64,000 bases of DNA, taken from Cavia porcellus (lineage: Eukaryota; Chordata; Mammalia; Rodentia; Caviidae). The DNA is taken from the NCBI RefSeq assembly GCF_034190915.1, contig NW_026947486.1:101475123-101539122 (forward strand). The letters are read 5' to 3'. The notes beneath the pieces are model-generated. The model was not told the origin of the DNA. It did no database searches and saw only the letters and a list, made by a program, of their open reading frames with translations. The position numbers were made by a program, and so were the translations under genes. Below, one piece after another: positions 34,267-45,255 of this stretch. The stretch's first letter is position 1. Each line of letters starts with the position of its first letter.

Positions 34267-35030
34267 CCCAGAAAATGGGATAGAGCCAAATATTTGCAAA
34301 CCATACATCAAAGACTATGCAGAATATACTTAGAACTCTTACAGTTCATAAAGAGAACTCAATTTGAAAATAAAGGATTTGAGTAGATATTACTTAAACA
34401 TATAAAAGTGATCAACAAATGCATTAAAATGTTAATAATATCCTTAGTTATTAGAGAATAGCAAAATATCAAAATAGAACTGTAAATTACTACCTCACAT
34501 TCAGTATGATTATTATATAATAAAAGAAATTTGGAAAATAAATGTGAGCAAAGATATGGAGAAATGGAAAACGTATTTATCTAGTGGGAATGTAAAATGG
34601 CACAGCCTCTGTGAAAAGCAATTATTGCCTTATGAACCATTAATTCCACTCCAAAGGAACTGAAAAAATATGCTCCAATAAAATTTACACCTGAATATTC
34701 AGAGTAGTATTATAGCCTGAATTGGAAACAACCCAATGTTTATGAACTAATGAAGGTATAAATGGAATGTGGTATATCCTGCAGTGGAATATTATTTGGC
34801 CATATATAGGGAACACTGGTATATACCAAAACAGTGATGAACTTTGAAAGCATTATGCTAAGTGAAGGACATTAGTCATTAAAGGCCACCTATTGGGATG
34901 TAGTCCAGTGTAGAGGGCGTGATTTGGCATGTGTGATGTCCTAGGTTCTATACTCAGTACCAAAAATCAAACCAAAATCAAAGAACCACATATTGCATGT
35001 TTCCCATTTGTATGCATTCTGATTAACCTT
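34170..35030 (+). mobile_element. 5'-truncated L1 3' end, plus strand, with ID insertion
   Basis: After an A-run at 34237-34266 the sequence follows the L1 ORF2 3' region on the plus strand ('aaccattaattccactcc', 'gcctgaattggaaacaacccaatg', 'cagtggaatattatttggcca'). An ID SINE lies at about 34886-34965 and the L1 text resumes ('accacatattgcatgtttcccatttgtatg'). It is head-to-head with element B. Confidence 0.8.
34886..34975 (+). mobile_element. ID SINE, plus strand, diverged
   Basis: 'ttgggatgtagtccagtgtagagggcgtgatttggcatgtgtgatgtcctaggttctatactcagtaccaaaaatc' aligns to the ID body with an A-rich tail. It is inserted in the 3' end of an L1. Confidence 0.8.
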
Positions 35031-36890
35031 GATTGCTACTTTCATTGCCTTGAGAAATTAGTATAGCACACTTCTGGGTGTGTCTGGTGGGTTTCAAGGG
35101 TTTATATCTCCTCCTCAGTGCACAATGTTTTGAACAACTGAATGCCCAAATTTTGGAATCTAGTTTCCAATAAGAAGACATTGTCTAATTTCCTCATGCA
35201 TTCCTATTCACCTATGTCAGTACACCTAAGATGAAGAACATCAGTGAGCTCTTGGGTTAATATTGCTCTACCAATATGTGTAAAGTTAGGTCTGAAAATT
35301 TAATTCTTCCACATAATATGAGAAAGCCTCTTAGTATGGCATTTGTTTATGGCAAAGGTGCAAGTCTTTACAGATCAGCTGCATTAAAGGCAGGAAAGTG
35401 CTACATTATAGTGATGGTTTGTGCTTGGCATCATAAGAATTACTAAATTCCTAAATCATATGGAGCTCCAGTTAAATATAACCATCCCAGAACCAGTAAA
35501 CTGTGACAAAGAAGCAAACCAAATCTATATATGCTTATTTGAATATGTTTTCCAATCAACTGAAAATAAGACTCTTGATCTTATAAATCCACTCTAAAGC
35601 CTTTATTAGTTACTTCTTGAAAAAATGAGGTAATCACACTGTATAGTGTAAAAGGAAAAGAAAATCCTGAATAAGTTTTATGAAGTTGAATATGGAGAAT
35701 TGTTCAAGGCTTTGCAGATACTTCTTGGAAGCAAAGTCTCTTTGAAGTAACTTAAGTATCCTTCTGAAAAAACCAAAGTGGCAAGATGAATTCCTATGAC
35801 CAACAGCCAACAACTTTTAACACATTAGAAAGGAGAGTGGGCTATATTCTTGTTGACCAATGAATCTTTCCATGCTAAAGATGCCACGCAGCTGAATCTT
35901 CTGGGCATATGCCCTCTTGAGCATTGAAAAATATTCAGGGATTAAGCAACCGATCAAAAGACCTGATTTGGGAGAGTATTGTGTATCCAGATCAATCTAT
36001 ACATGCCCATCAAGACTAAAAGTTCTCTTGCCTCGTGAACATAATAGACGCAGGAGCACAAAATCCATTTCAAAGTTTGTTTCCCATAACCTTGCAAAGT
36101 AGTCAGAGAAAGCCCTACTAAAACTACTATCATCCCTTAGTGACTGTGCATATGCTTAAGTCTGTCTTTGACAAAAAAATCATCAGGTTATTCTTGTGAG
36201 GAAAAAACAAATGCAACAAAATTGTCCACCTAGATTACTGTACACATAAAGGTTGCTGCAGTGTATTATATCAATAATGTCTAGTATTCATCAAAACATG
36301 ACAAGAGTGTGAAAAACACAGAGTAATAAGAACTAAAATTTTTCTACTCCAATATATCAACAATAATACTGGGAAAAATGGTCAGAATCAGTATTTTTAG
36401 CACTATAGAAATAACCTAAAGTCTTGTAGCTACCTGGAAAAGAATTATGCTAAAACAGTTTTATCTCACTTAAAACAGATTTTATAGCATTTTCAGTTTC
36501 CCCAGTACCATCTTCTAAACTCTAGTTCTGCCACAGCCTGGAAAACTAGAAGCTCATGTTTAAATGTTTTTCATATATGTTTACTGAAATAAGTCAAGCA
36601 CAAAAAGAGAAATACTTCATGATATTAGTAACATGTAAACTACATTAAAATTGACCTTACAGCAGCTGAAAATGCATAGTGATTACCAGAGTGTAAGCAA
36701 GAGTAAGAGCTCAAGACAGGACGTCAGTGGCAAGAGTTGGATACAGCAGCCTAGCGAATAAGCACCGCACTGTAGCTTGAGAAAAGCAGGCTGCAAATTA
36801 AATGCACAACTGGTGTAGTCCTTGAGGTCAGAAAGTGAGGTGTGAGGGCACATTGGATGACGCCTATGCAAAGATGGCCGGGGATATGAC
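35031..36890. other. Unassigned sequence, no gene recognised
   Basis: About 1.9 kb between L1 pieces with no SINE/L1/LTR signature I can name. The composition (less T-biased than the flanks, with codon-like patches near 35.75-36.10 kb such as a 61-codon plus-strand frame at 35917) would allow an old retrocopy. I found no convincing protein match, so I leave it unassigned. Confidence 0.4.
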
Positions 36891-37830
36891 TAAGAACTGA
36901 CCCTAAACTTCATTATACTCGCTTTTTAAATTTTATTTTTATTTATTTTATTTTAAAGCAAATTAAATCTAACCAAAAACCCAGAATAAAGCCAATCAGA
37001 GCAAAACAGTGAAAGTGGTACAGAACTTTAAAACAGAAAAAAAGGAAATCAACAAGATTACCATAATGTATCTTCTTATCTTCAAAATAGTTGTTCATAT
37101 TATGAGAGAGTAAAATCAAATAAAACAAACAGAATAAAACCAATCAAAACAGAACGTTGAATAAAACAATAAATTGGAACAAAGCAAAACGGTGAGAACA
37201 ATATTGGATTTCAAAAACAAGACAGAAGGAAATCCTCCATATTTGCTATAGTGCATATTGTTATTCTAGTAGATAGTCAAACTACTGACCTTAGGCCTGA
37301 AAAGTCAATCAAACAATAAAAGAATTAAGTTGTTTTTGTACCTCAGTTGTTATCAACTTAGGTTTTCCTCTGAATCAGCTGGTTACTTATGGTGGATGGG
37401 GGGGGCACGGTAATCTTGATTCTCAGTCCACAGGCCAGTTGGCTCAAGGGAAGGGCAAACTGGCTTTTGCTTTCCTGGGCCCCCACGTGGTTTGTGTGGC
37501 TCACTGGAAGGGCAAATTGGCTTCTTGTTGTACTCCTCCCAAATTCAACATGGCTTCTGATGACTCATGGTAAAGGCAAAGTAGCTTGTCTCTCTGTCTG
37601 GGCCCCATATGGTTTGTGCAGTTCCTTCATTTTTATTTTAAAGAAAATCAAAACAACCACAACCAAAAAAATTGATATAGGATTTCAAAACAAGAAGATA
37701 GGAAATTAACAGTGCTTATTATATTGCATGTTGTTATTTTCAAAATAGTTGCTCAGATTATCAGGTAAAGGCATGTAAAACTGATCAAACAATGTAAGTA
37801 CTAACTGTTCCTTCCCATGAACTATTAGCA
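36891..37830 (-). repeat. L1-associated tail modules with embedded G+C-rich tandem
   Basis: Minus-strand copies of the same module found beside elements A and B ('cttcaaaatagttgttcatattatgag' at 37079, a diverged copy near 37251, 'ttttcaaaatagttgctcagattatc' at 37735). Between them, 37380-37625 is G+C-rich and internally repeated. No L1 coding part is attached within 1 kb. Confidence 0.6.
37440..37625. repeat. About 60-bp tandem repeat, three diverged units
   Basis: GGGAAGGGCAAACTGGCT at 37448, GGAAGGGCAAATTGGCT at 37506 and GGTAAAGGCAAAGTAGCT at 37570 give periods of 58 and 64. Units one and three also share a 'ctgggcccc-a-tggtttgtg' block. The unit is locally G+C-rich within A+T-rich L1-like sequence, and resembles the tandem make-up of the L1 5' UTRs in this window. 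Confidence 0.7.
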
Positions 37831-37858
37831 TTAGTAGTACAATTATCTTAGCTATTGT

Positions 37859-37965
37859 AGATCTATATCTATATCTATATCTATATCTATATCTGTATCT
37901 GTATCTGTATCTGTATCTATATCTATATCTATTTGTTGTTGTTTGTTTGTTTGTTTAGAATGTAT
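37859..37965. repeat. (ATCTAT)n hexanucleotide array with ATCTGT block, then (TTTG)n
   Basis: About a dozen ATCTAT units with a central run of ATCTGT variants (37891-37915), followed by ttgttgtttgtttgtttgttt. A homogeneous variant block inside the array suggests local expansion after a single base change. Confidence 0.93.
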
Positions 37966-38482
37966 TTCCTAATAAAATCTGCATGCAGAGGGAGGGAAGG
38001 TAGAATATATTTTTAAGCATGTTTAGGCTGTGGACAACCTTATGCATATGCAGTAACTAAACTCCACTCTCTGGAGACCCTTGCCACATTTGGAAGAAAA
38101 ATATGATTAATGAAATTTTCTAGAATCTCATACAGAGATTTTTTAGCTGCTTCTCTGACTATGGAGGAGACTTTTTCTCTGTGAAGTAGTCAAATTTCTT
38201 TTTCCTGGGACTGACTATATGGAAGTCAGCTTTGTTTCTTTCCTATAGTGAACTTGCTCTAGAAATTTATGCTCAGTTTTCATTTCCATTACCACTGAAA
38301 CGCGTTCCCATGTGAAATGATGAGGGCGGAGGGTGATAATAACAATTATGAATAGTATGTTTAAAAAAACTAAGAGGATAGTGTTTTCACCATAAAGAAA
38401 TGATAAGTATTTAAGGAGATAGAGGTCTATAACCAGATTTGAACATTACATTTACATATACAATGCACGCATGTATCAAAAC

Positions 38483-38586
38483 ATCACATTACTGGGGCTG
38501 GGGATTTAGCTTCGTGGCACAAGTACCTACCTGGCAAGTGTGAGGTTGTGAGTTCGATCCCTGGAACCACAAAAAAATCACATTAC
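38483..38586 (+). mobile_element. ID SINE, plus strand, with perfect target-site duplication
   Basis: The ID body 'ggggctggggatttagcttcgtggcacaag...gagttcgatccctggaacc' ends in a short A tail. The 10-base repeat ATCACATTAC flanks it at 38483-38492 and 38577-38586. The pol III A and B boxes are well kept, so this is one of the youngest insertions in the window. Confidence 0.95.
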
Positions 38587-38604
38587 CCCCACTAATATGT
38601 ACAA

Positions 38605-38666
38605 TGTTTTTTGCAGTGATGAGGATTGAACCAAGTACTCTACCACTGAGCTATTCCCAGAGCCCC
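38605..38666 (-). mobile_element. ID SINE remnant, minus strand
   Basis: 'gatgaggattgaaccaagtactctaccactgagctattcccagagcccc' is a diverged reverse ID element, only about 20 bases after the plus-strand ID ending at 38586. Confidence 0.8.
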
Positions 38667-38775
38667 CATTATGTACAATTCATATGTTTTTACGTATCAA
38701 TTTAAAATTAATTCACCTTAAATTAAAAAAAAATTAGGTATTCAAATCTGCTAAGCTCAAGGATCATATAATCGT

Positions 38776-38858
38776 TATAATCTCACTTATTTATTTATTT
38801 TTTTGGTACCAGGGATTGAACTCACGACTTCATGCTTGCCAGGCATATAATCTCACTT
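38776..38858 (-). mobile_element. 5'-truncated ID SINE, minus strand, with 13-base target duplication
   Basis: (TTTA)n/T-run then 'ggtaccagggattgaactcacgacttcatgcttgccaggca', an ID 3' half. The repeat TATAATCTCACTT flanks it exactly at 38776-38788 and 38846-38858. The element's 5' half is missing although the duplication is perfect, so it inserted already truncated. Confidence 0.92.
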
Positions 38859-38949
38859 TTTGTATTACTATTCTATTAATTTTGAAAACTTAAATGAACA
38901 TTATCTCTTATTTTATTCTCAGAGTCTCCTTTTGAAGTGGGTAACTATC

Positions 38950-39235
38950 AGCCCACTTTCTGCTACTACCCTAGAATACCACAGACTAGATAATTTGTAA
39001 ATAGTAGAAGTTTATTTAGCTCATTATTCTGGACCATGTAGTGTACTGGTGTCTGAGGGGGGCCTTTGTACTGTGTTTTGACATTGCGTAAGAGCAAGCA
39101 AGTGTGCACAAGACAGAAAGAGGAAATCAGGCCATCTTTTTATCAGCAACTCACTCCTGTGACAAGGGCATTAATTCATATATGATGCTACCTTGACACA
39201 ATCCCTCTTAAAATTTGATTTTAACATTTGTAATA
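38950..39235 (+). mobile_element. MaLR-type LTR remnant
   Basis: 'gaataccacagactagataatttgtaaatagtagaagtttatttagctcattattctgg' through 'aggccatctttttatcagcaactcactcctgtgacaagggcattaattcatata' follows the layout of MLT1/MST-class MaLR LTRs. It is diverged and no internal genes are present. Confidence 0.7.
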
Positions 39236-39791
39236 TTTCAACACTGCTGTAAAAACAATCAAATGTCAAAATGAACTATAGAGGGCACACTTACAACATA
39301 GCCGCAATAGATCAAAATAGAAAACTAAAACGATATAAGAATTTTATAATAAAACAGTAGCCTACTTTGGTAACTTTGGAAGGTATAGTTTTCTTACATA
39401 GGACCAAAAATCAGGGACCATAAAAATATCAACAAACTAAATTTCTTCAAAGAAAAAAAAAACACTACAAACATCACTAAAATTAAAAGGCAAACTACAG
39501 AGTGGGAGAAAATATTTGTAAAACATATAATATGTAAAACAGAATTTAAATCTAGGAAATATAAGGACATCTTCTAACACAATAATAAGAGAAAACATAA
39601 ATATAACTTTTAAAGAAAGTAAGAGATTTGAATGGACACGCTACAAGAAAATGCACCCCACGTGGCCAATGTAGAAATGGGTGGCAGTACTTGGGTGCCT
39701 GCGATGAATGTATCTAGGATCCTCCACTCTTACTCCACTCCACAGGAACAAAAAGTACTTGGCTGGAGTTGTGACAATTCCAGAGGGAGTT

Positions 39792-39834
39792 CATGTGTGT
39801 ATGTGTGCGCACATACACGTGCGCGCACACGCAC
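39792..39834. repeat. 43-base strict purine/pyrimidine alternation (Z-DNA-prone)
   Basis: Every step from 39792 to 39834 alternates purine and pyrimidine, including GTGTGCGCAC and GTGCGCGCACAC. It arises from a mixed (GT/GC)n simple repeat next to a reverse ID element. Confidence 0.95.
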
Positions 39835-39835
39835 T

Positions 39836-39902
39836 GTGCTGGGGATGGAACCGAGTACCCCATACATGTTAGGTAAATTCTCTACCACTCATGAGCCTCA
39901 TG
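39836..39902 (-). mobile_element. ID SINE remnant, minus strand
   Basis: 'gtgctggggatggaaccgagtaccccatacatgttaggtaaattctctaccactcatgagcc' is the reverse of an ID element, its tail side adjoining the alternating GT/GC tract. Inserted in an old L1. Confidence 0.75.
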
Positions 39903-40729
39903 AAAACACATACTAAATGGCCAACAAGCATGCAAAAAGACATTCTGTGCGAGTCACATGGGAAGTGCAAGAGAAACCAGCAATGAGGTACCATTAAGGT
40001 AATTAAAATGAAAAAGATTCACAGTACCAAGTATGTTGTTAAATGTTATATGAGTTGAAAGTAAGCCAGTAAGCCTAATCCACATTTAGCATGGGATATT
40101 GCCAAAGGGAATGAATATTTTAAGGTAAGCATTACTGGGGTAAGCATAAAGGATGGCTACCACAACAAGTGATTGAATAAACAATTTGTGGGCTATTTCT
40201 ATAGTAGAATACTATTTCATAATAAGACATAAATATTTATACATGCATAAGCATGTTATCCAAACAGGTTAGACACAAAAGAGTTCATACTGTATGATCC
40301 CTCTTATGTGATGCTCAAGATGAATACATCTTAAAGAGAGGAAAAGAAAGTGCTCTAAAAGGTATAACTGAATGTATGTTTAAGTGTGTAGGGTTGATAA
40401 CCATATTACTAAGTTTTTGTTGGATAGTTGAACAGAACTGTTTGCAGTCTCGCTGTTTGTCCACTTTGTATGCTTCACTTTTGTAACTTGAACAAGTATT
40501 TGTAAGAGAACAATATGTAAATATCAACTAGTGATTTCCTCCTGTTTATTTTTTGAAATTATGTATTATTTCCATACTTTTTCTGCTTTTTGTGTTGAAA
40601 TAAAAAGATGAGTAAATCTTTATATATAGTGACAAGTCTAATTGGTGTGTCCTGGGCTGGGTGTGGAGGAAAGGTATTGAATGAAACAAAAACTTTTATA
40701 TCTCTTTTTTGATTTTCCTATTTTGAGAT

Positions 40730-41200
40730 CACATCAAATTTAAAAGCTTCTTCATACCAAAAGAAATGACCATCAGAATGAAAAGGCAATCTACAGGATG
40801 AGGAAAAAAGTTTTACCATTTATACTTCAGACAGAGGACTAATATCTAGAACCTATAAAGAGCTCAAAAATTAGACTCTCCAAAATAAAAGAATCAAAAA
40901 ACGTGCAGCTGCAATGACTACATATTTCAGAAAAGTACAAATGAGCAATAAGTACATGAAAAATGCTCAAAATGTCTGACCATTAGATAAACGCAAATTA
41001 AGACAACAGACTTTATATCTTACTCTACAAAGAATGGTCACTATCATGAAATCAAATAATAACAAATGCTGGCAAAGCTGTGGGGAAAAAGGAACCCTTG
41101 TACACTACTAATGGGAAAACAAACTAGTACAGCCACTTTGGAAATCAGTATGGAGGTTCCTCAAAAAATTAAACTGCAAATCCCATCTAATCTGCTGTCA
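40730..41200 (+). mobile_element. L1 ORF2 3' fragment, plus strand
   Basis: Near-continuous similarity to the end of L1 ORF2: 'aaaagcttcttcataccaaaagaaatgacc', 'gacagaggactaatatctagaacctataaagagctc', 'gctgtggggaaaaaggaacccttgtacactac', 'ggaaatcagtatggaggttcctcaa'. Many stops. 5' and 3' truncated. Confidence 0.85.
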
Positions 41201-42155
41201 GCCTTGACTCTACCATTTATACTATGAACCCCACTATTTCATTTTTCACTGGAGTGAGGGCAAGACCAGAAAAGAGGTGGAAGGTCCTTATGGGGGATCC
41301 CTAACTCCACTTCTTCAGAGCCGTGGCACTCGGCACAACAATGGGAGATTGAAATCCATCGTCTTTGCGGAAAAAACAATCCATTTACATTTGCCAGCAC
41401 GCCAGTAAGGAAGTTTACTCTGACATAAGGCAAATTTTAGGACTAGATTCTTTTAACATTGCTTTATGGTGTATCACAGGCTGGCATATAAACCAAAAAG
41501 AATTTGGGCAGGAACAGAGGCTTTGGGATTCTCTATGTATGTCAGTTTTCTGGATTGTATCCTGTATCTCTCCCATGAGTACCTGGACCATTTCCCTAGT
41601 GTTAATGAAAGACAGTATACAAAAATCAGAGTTTTCTATTTGTTTTGTAGACATTTAGATGTAGTAGTGATGTTTAGCTACAGTGACTGTGTTTTAAAGA
41701 AGGAGCATGTCATATACAGATTATTCTTTTGGGAAGAATAAATACCTCCAGCAGCAGGCTAGCTAGCTTAGGATAAAATAAAGGGATTAAGAGGATTTTC
41801 CAAAACTCTTTGAGAAAACAGTAAACCTGGGCTTTAGGTGGTTGCCTGGGAATTAGGGAGAAGAGAAGCGTCAATGCTTCATGAAACTTCCATTCTGGAG
41901 GACTCAGATGTGAGGCTTCCGACGAAGATAGTGGAAAATGAGATCCTTCACCTGACTCTGCAAGAAAGGAGTGCTAAGACTTAGAATGGAGAAACTATAC
42001 CCTGAAGAAGCAATGAGAGGAAGAGCTCCAGGAATCAAGAAAGAAGTGACAGGAAAGTTAAAAAGCATGAAAAGGCAGCTCATAGACAAGTACTGTATTA
42101 AGCAATTTGCAAGGCCAAACTCAGGTGTCTGGAAGAGAAGGGGCCAAACAGATTT
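41201..42155. other. Unassigned sequence, no gene recognised
   Basis: About 0.95 kb with somewhat higher G+C at 41.2-41.4 kb and several 60-97 codon frames on both strands. None of them shows a domain or family I recognise. An old retrocopy is possible but unsupported. Confidence 0.4.
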
Positions 42156-42159
42156 GTGG

Positions 42160-42335
42160 GTTTTTTTTTTTTTTTTTTTTTTTTTTTGTCTTTTTGAGAC
42201 AGGGTCTCGCTGTTTGGTTTAGGCTGGCCTTGGGCTCACTTTCTAGCCCAGGATGATCTTGAACTTGTCACAGTTCTCCTGCCTCAGCCTCCCAAGTGCT
42301 GGAATTACAGGAGTGTGTTGCCATACCTGGCTTGT
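42160..42335 (-). mobile_element. B1 SINE, minus strand
   Basis: A T25 tract, then 'gtctttttgagacagggtctcgctg...ggctggccttgggctcactttctagcccaggatgatcttgaac...cctcagcctcccaagtgctggaattacaggagtgtgttgccatacctggc', a full reverse B1 with the internal duplication and a long tail. It is relatively young. Confidence 0.95.
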
Positions 42336-42479
42336 ATGGTTGTTTTTTACAGAATTTTGCTTCTCCTCCCTCAATAGTAGCAGGGATAGAGCTCCCCAAA
42401 AAAATCTGGTCACTAAGAAGACCTTCACATAAAAGCTAAAGAGACACCCATGCCAACAGATGCACAGCTGTCAATAGAG

Positions 42480-43140
42480 AACACAAAACACAAAAACATG
42501 AAAAATCAGGGCAATATGACTACTGCATGGTTATCTGGGTACAGGAGGCATTTAGAACCATAAACAGACATGGCCAGAATAGAATCTCCCCATGTAGTTA
42601 TAACTCAATTATAACTAAAAACCAAGAGTACAGGAAAAAGAAAGAATATTGAAAGTTGTAAGAGGAAAACACCAAGTGACTTATAAAAGGCAACACAGTA
42701 AGAATAACAGCAGATTTCTCAGCAGAAACTCTAAAGGCCAAGAAGTGTAGAACAATACATATATCTCAACCTTCACCCCAATTACTGCTAACATAAATTT
42801 CTGTATCCAGCAGTTATCCTTCAGAATTGAAAAAGAAACAAAAGCCCCCCAAGATGAGCATAAACTAATGAAATTTATGAATACTAAATCAGCACTACAG
42901 AAGTTACTGAAAGGAGCCCTACAGAGAGAAGAGGATGTAAGATGGACACAAGAATACACAAGAATAAATCCCTCTAGAAGAATAGATAAGCATAAGAGAA
43001 TTAGTAAATAATCAAATAGTATTAACTCCATAAACTAGCAAAACCTCTACAAAGAATAAAGGAGAGAAATGAACATAGATCATTCAAAAAATCAGAAGAA
43101 AACTAAAACTGGCAGCAATGAACATGTACTTTTTAATAAT
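42480..43140 (+). mobile_element. L1 ORF1 3' fragment, plus strand
   Basis: 'aagagtacaggaaaaagaaagaatattgaaag', 'aacagcagatttctcagcagaaactctaaaggccaag', 'tatccagcagttatccttcagaattgaaaaag' and 'gcactacagaagttactgaaaggagcc' follow the C-terminal half of an L1/HAL1-type ORF1, parallel to the ORF1 3' part of element A. No open frame remains. Confidence 0.72.
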
Positions 43141-44300
43141 AACACTGCTTGTAAATGGTTTTTTCTCCGATTAAGACGTGAACTAGCTGATTGCATCAAA
43201 ACCAAGACCCAACTGTGTGATTTTTAGGTATTGTTACTGCAAATGTACAGACAAACTCCAGATACAGGAGTATGTACATTAAGTGTGCTATTTTTAATTG
43301 CATAAGTATTAGAAACACAACTTTATTATCCGGAGATAAGGAGATAAGAACTCTTTAAGAAGAATGAATTCTTTATGAAAACGCTTGCTCTATAGAAGAT
43401 TTTCTAGCCTACTCTGGTAATGTTTAATGACTTTTTTTCCTTAATGAACTGAAGCACATTTCATATCATCCTAGAATTGTACAACTGATTATACGCTGTG
43501 ATATATTTTCATAAATTACAACCTAATGAAGCTACTCAACTATCATTTAGGTTTTAAAAATATCACCTTTTACAATATACTGTCAATCTTATTAGTCTAT
43601 TTCCATTGAACATATATGAAATATACTTTAGAGTCATATGAGATGTCTTAAAATTACCAAACTACTAAAATTTAGAGTTTGAAAGTTCTTTGAAAAATGG
43701 ATTTAATTTCTTTACCTTAAAGATGCAGAATTAGAGTCTGCAAAAGGTTCATATAAGTTACAATGGTGGTGTTGGAAGGTTTCCAACTCTTAGTTCAAAA
43801 CAAAACATTTCTGGTTTCTATATTTTGTCATTGTAAGTTATTGCTGGTATAAAAGTGGCTTATAAAATTAGATATCAGAGAGGCTGGAAAGGAAGTATGA
43901 AAGTTCTTTTTAAGAACGTTTAATTTTAAAAGAATAGACCTTATCACTGCTTAATATTACTACGGAAATCTCACATCATTTGTTCTTGACTTTGGTCATT
44001 GTGGGTTGACGTATATCATCTATTGTGGTCTTTTTCTGGAATATGATCCTGGACTAAAGAGGTTGAAAAGATAAACCTGTATTATTCAGTCTACTTTCAG
44101 TGTAAGGTTATGTATTTCGTTTAGTTTTCATGAATCATATCACTTGCGTGAAACTTAAGAAGGCAGAAATGAGACGAGGTTCACTATTCTCCCTCTGCTT
44201 AACAAACTTGAGCATGGCAAAGTGGGAATATTTTACAACAGTATTATTAGACTTATGGCTATCAAAAGACGGATGGATGTAGGAATCCTGTTCTGTTTCT
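43141..44300. other. Intergenic DNA, no gene recognised
   Basis: A+T-rich sequence without clear repeat families or coding potential. Confidence 0.5.
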
Positions 44301-44379
44301 GCGGGTGACAGTACCCATGTTGGGAGCTCAAGATTCTGACCCTCTTGAGTTTAATGTTACCCTGGTGAACATCTACAGG

Positions 44380-44915
44380 AACAAAAAGGAGCAAACTACC
44401 AATGTCTGCAAAAACTCAAATGGATTCCAAAAACATTACACTGACTGAAAAAGAGACAAATATTAAAGCCCATATAATATATTATTTTACTTATATGTTT
44501 TTATGAAAAAGCAAAACGATAGACAAAAATCATACCAGTGTATGGCTTGGGTATGAGCGAAAGTCTGACAAAGGGATACATGAAGATACTCACTGAAAAG
44601 AGAAAAACTTTAAATATTTTGATTATGGTGATGCTACCCAGTTGTATACATTTGTCAGAATTCTTGCAATTGGGCAGGATATGTAGCTTGAATTTGGGCG
44701 GGATATGTAGAGTGTTAACCTAGCATGAACAAGGCCCTGGGTTCACTTCCCAGTATGACAAAAACAAATTGACATGTGTAAATGTTCATTGTTATTAACA
44801 TCTCACATAAATGCTTGGCCCTCAAAAACTCTAGGTCACCCAAAATAGCATTGTGGAGAAACCCTAATCAGACTTTTACTGAATGTATATTGTACCTCAA
44901 TAAACTTGACTTAAA
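44380..44915 (+). mobile_element. Old L1M 3' end split by an ID-like SINE
   Basis: 'gatacatgaagatactcactg', 'tattttgattatggtgatgc', 'gttgtatacatttgtcagaattcttg' and, after the SINE, 'tgtatattgtacctcaataaacttgac' are the terminal blocks of L1M-class 3' UTRs. The ID-like insert occupies about 44660-44766. Confidence 0.7.
44660..44770 (+). mobile_element. Rearranged ID SINE
   Basis: Two copies of a 'gggc(a/g)ggatatgtag' start (about 44672 and 44697) precede an ID body ending 'aaggccctgggttcacttcccagtatgacaaaaac'. The element therefore has a partial tandem 5' duplication. Confidence 0.7.
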
Positions 44916-44951
44916 ATCTGTGTGAAGTTCATAGACTGAGAGGAGACAATC

Positions 44952-45255
44952 TGCATCTGTCGCCTGCTGCACACGTTATTGGCAGATGTAATGGGTCTGC
45001 CTCAAACACTGCAGGGCCACTGACAGGAGCCGAGTGTCTTGGAGAACTTGTGCCAGTCTTGCAATCCTCACACGAAGTAAGTGTGCTCTTTTTGGGAACC
45101 CACAAAGGTCTCAAAACTAATTGGAAAAATTTTTAAAACAGCAAACTCTTAAAAACAGAGCATTGCACTTTTGCAAACGACATAAAGAGAAAAGGAAATT
45201 GTGGGTCTAATTAACAAAATCAGCCACTGGTGACAGAGGTGATACAGCCACATCA
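44952..45255 (-). repeat. Dispersed 0.3-kb duplicate, copy 1
   Basis: It matches 58698-59015 in the same orientation at roughly 85% by eye. Shared blocks include 'cacgttattggcagatgtaatgggtctgc', 'gccactgacaggagcc' and 'gaaattgtgg-tctaattaacaaaatcag'. On the minus strand both share the frame EDCKTGT-SPRH-APVSG. Copy 1 extends on its right with a minus-strand open frame (45207-45416) ending VSPLSPVADFVN and a stop, so the pair may be 3' ends of retrocopies of one mRNA. Parent not identified. Confidence 0.75.

Larger units (their letters stand above)
39240..40625 (+). mobile_element. L1 ORF2 3' end and 3' UTR fragment, plus strand
   Basis: Degenerate L1 text runs from 'accaaaaatcagggaccataaaaatatcaac' to 'tgggagaaaatatttgtaaaacatat', is interrupted by an ID-bearing insert at about 39655-39905, and resumes to 'atagtagaatactatttcataataagacat' and an A+T-rich tail. 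It is non-coding. Confidence 0.75.
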
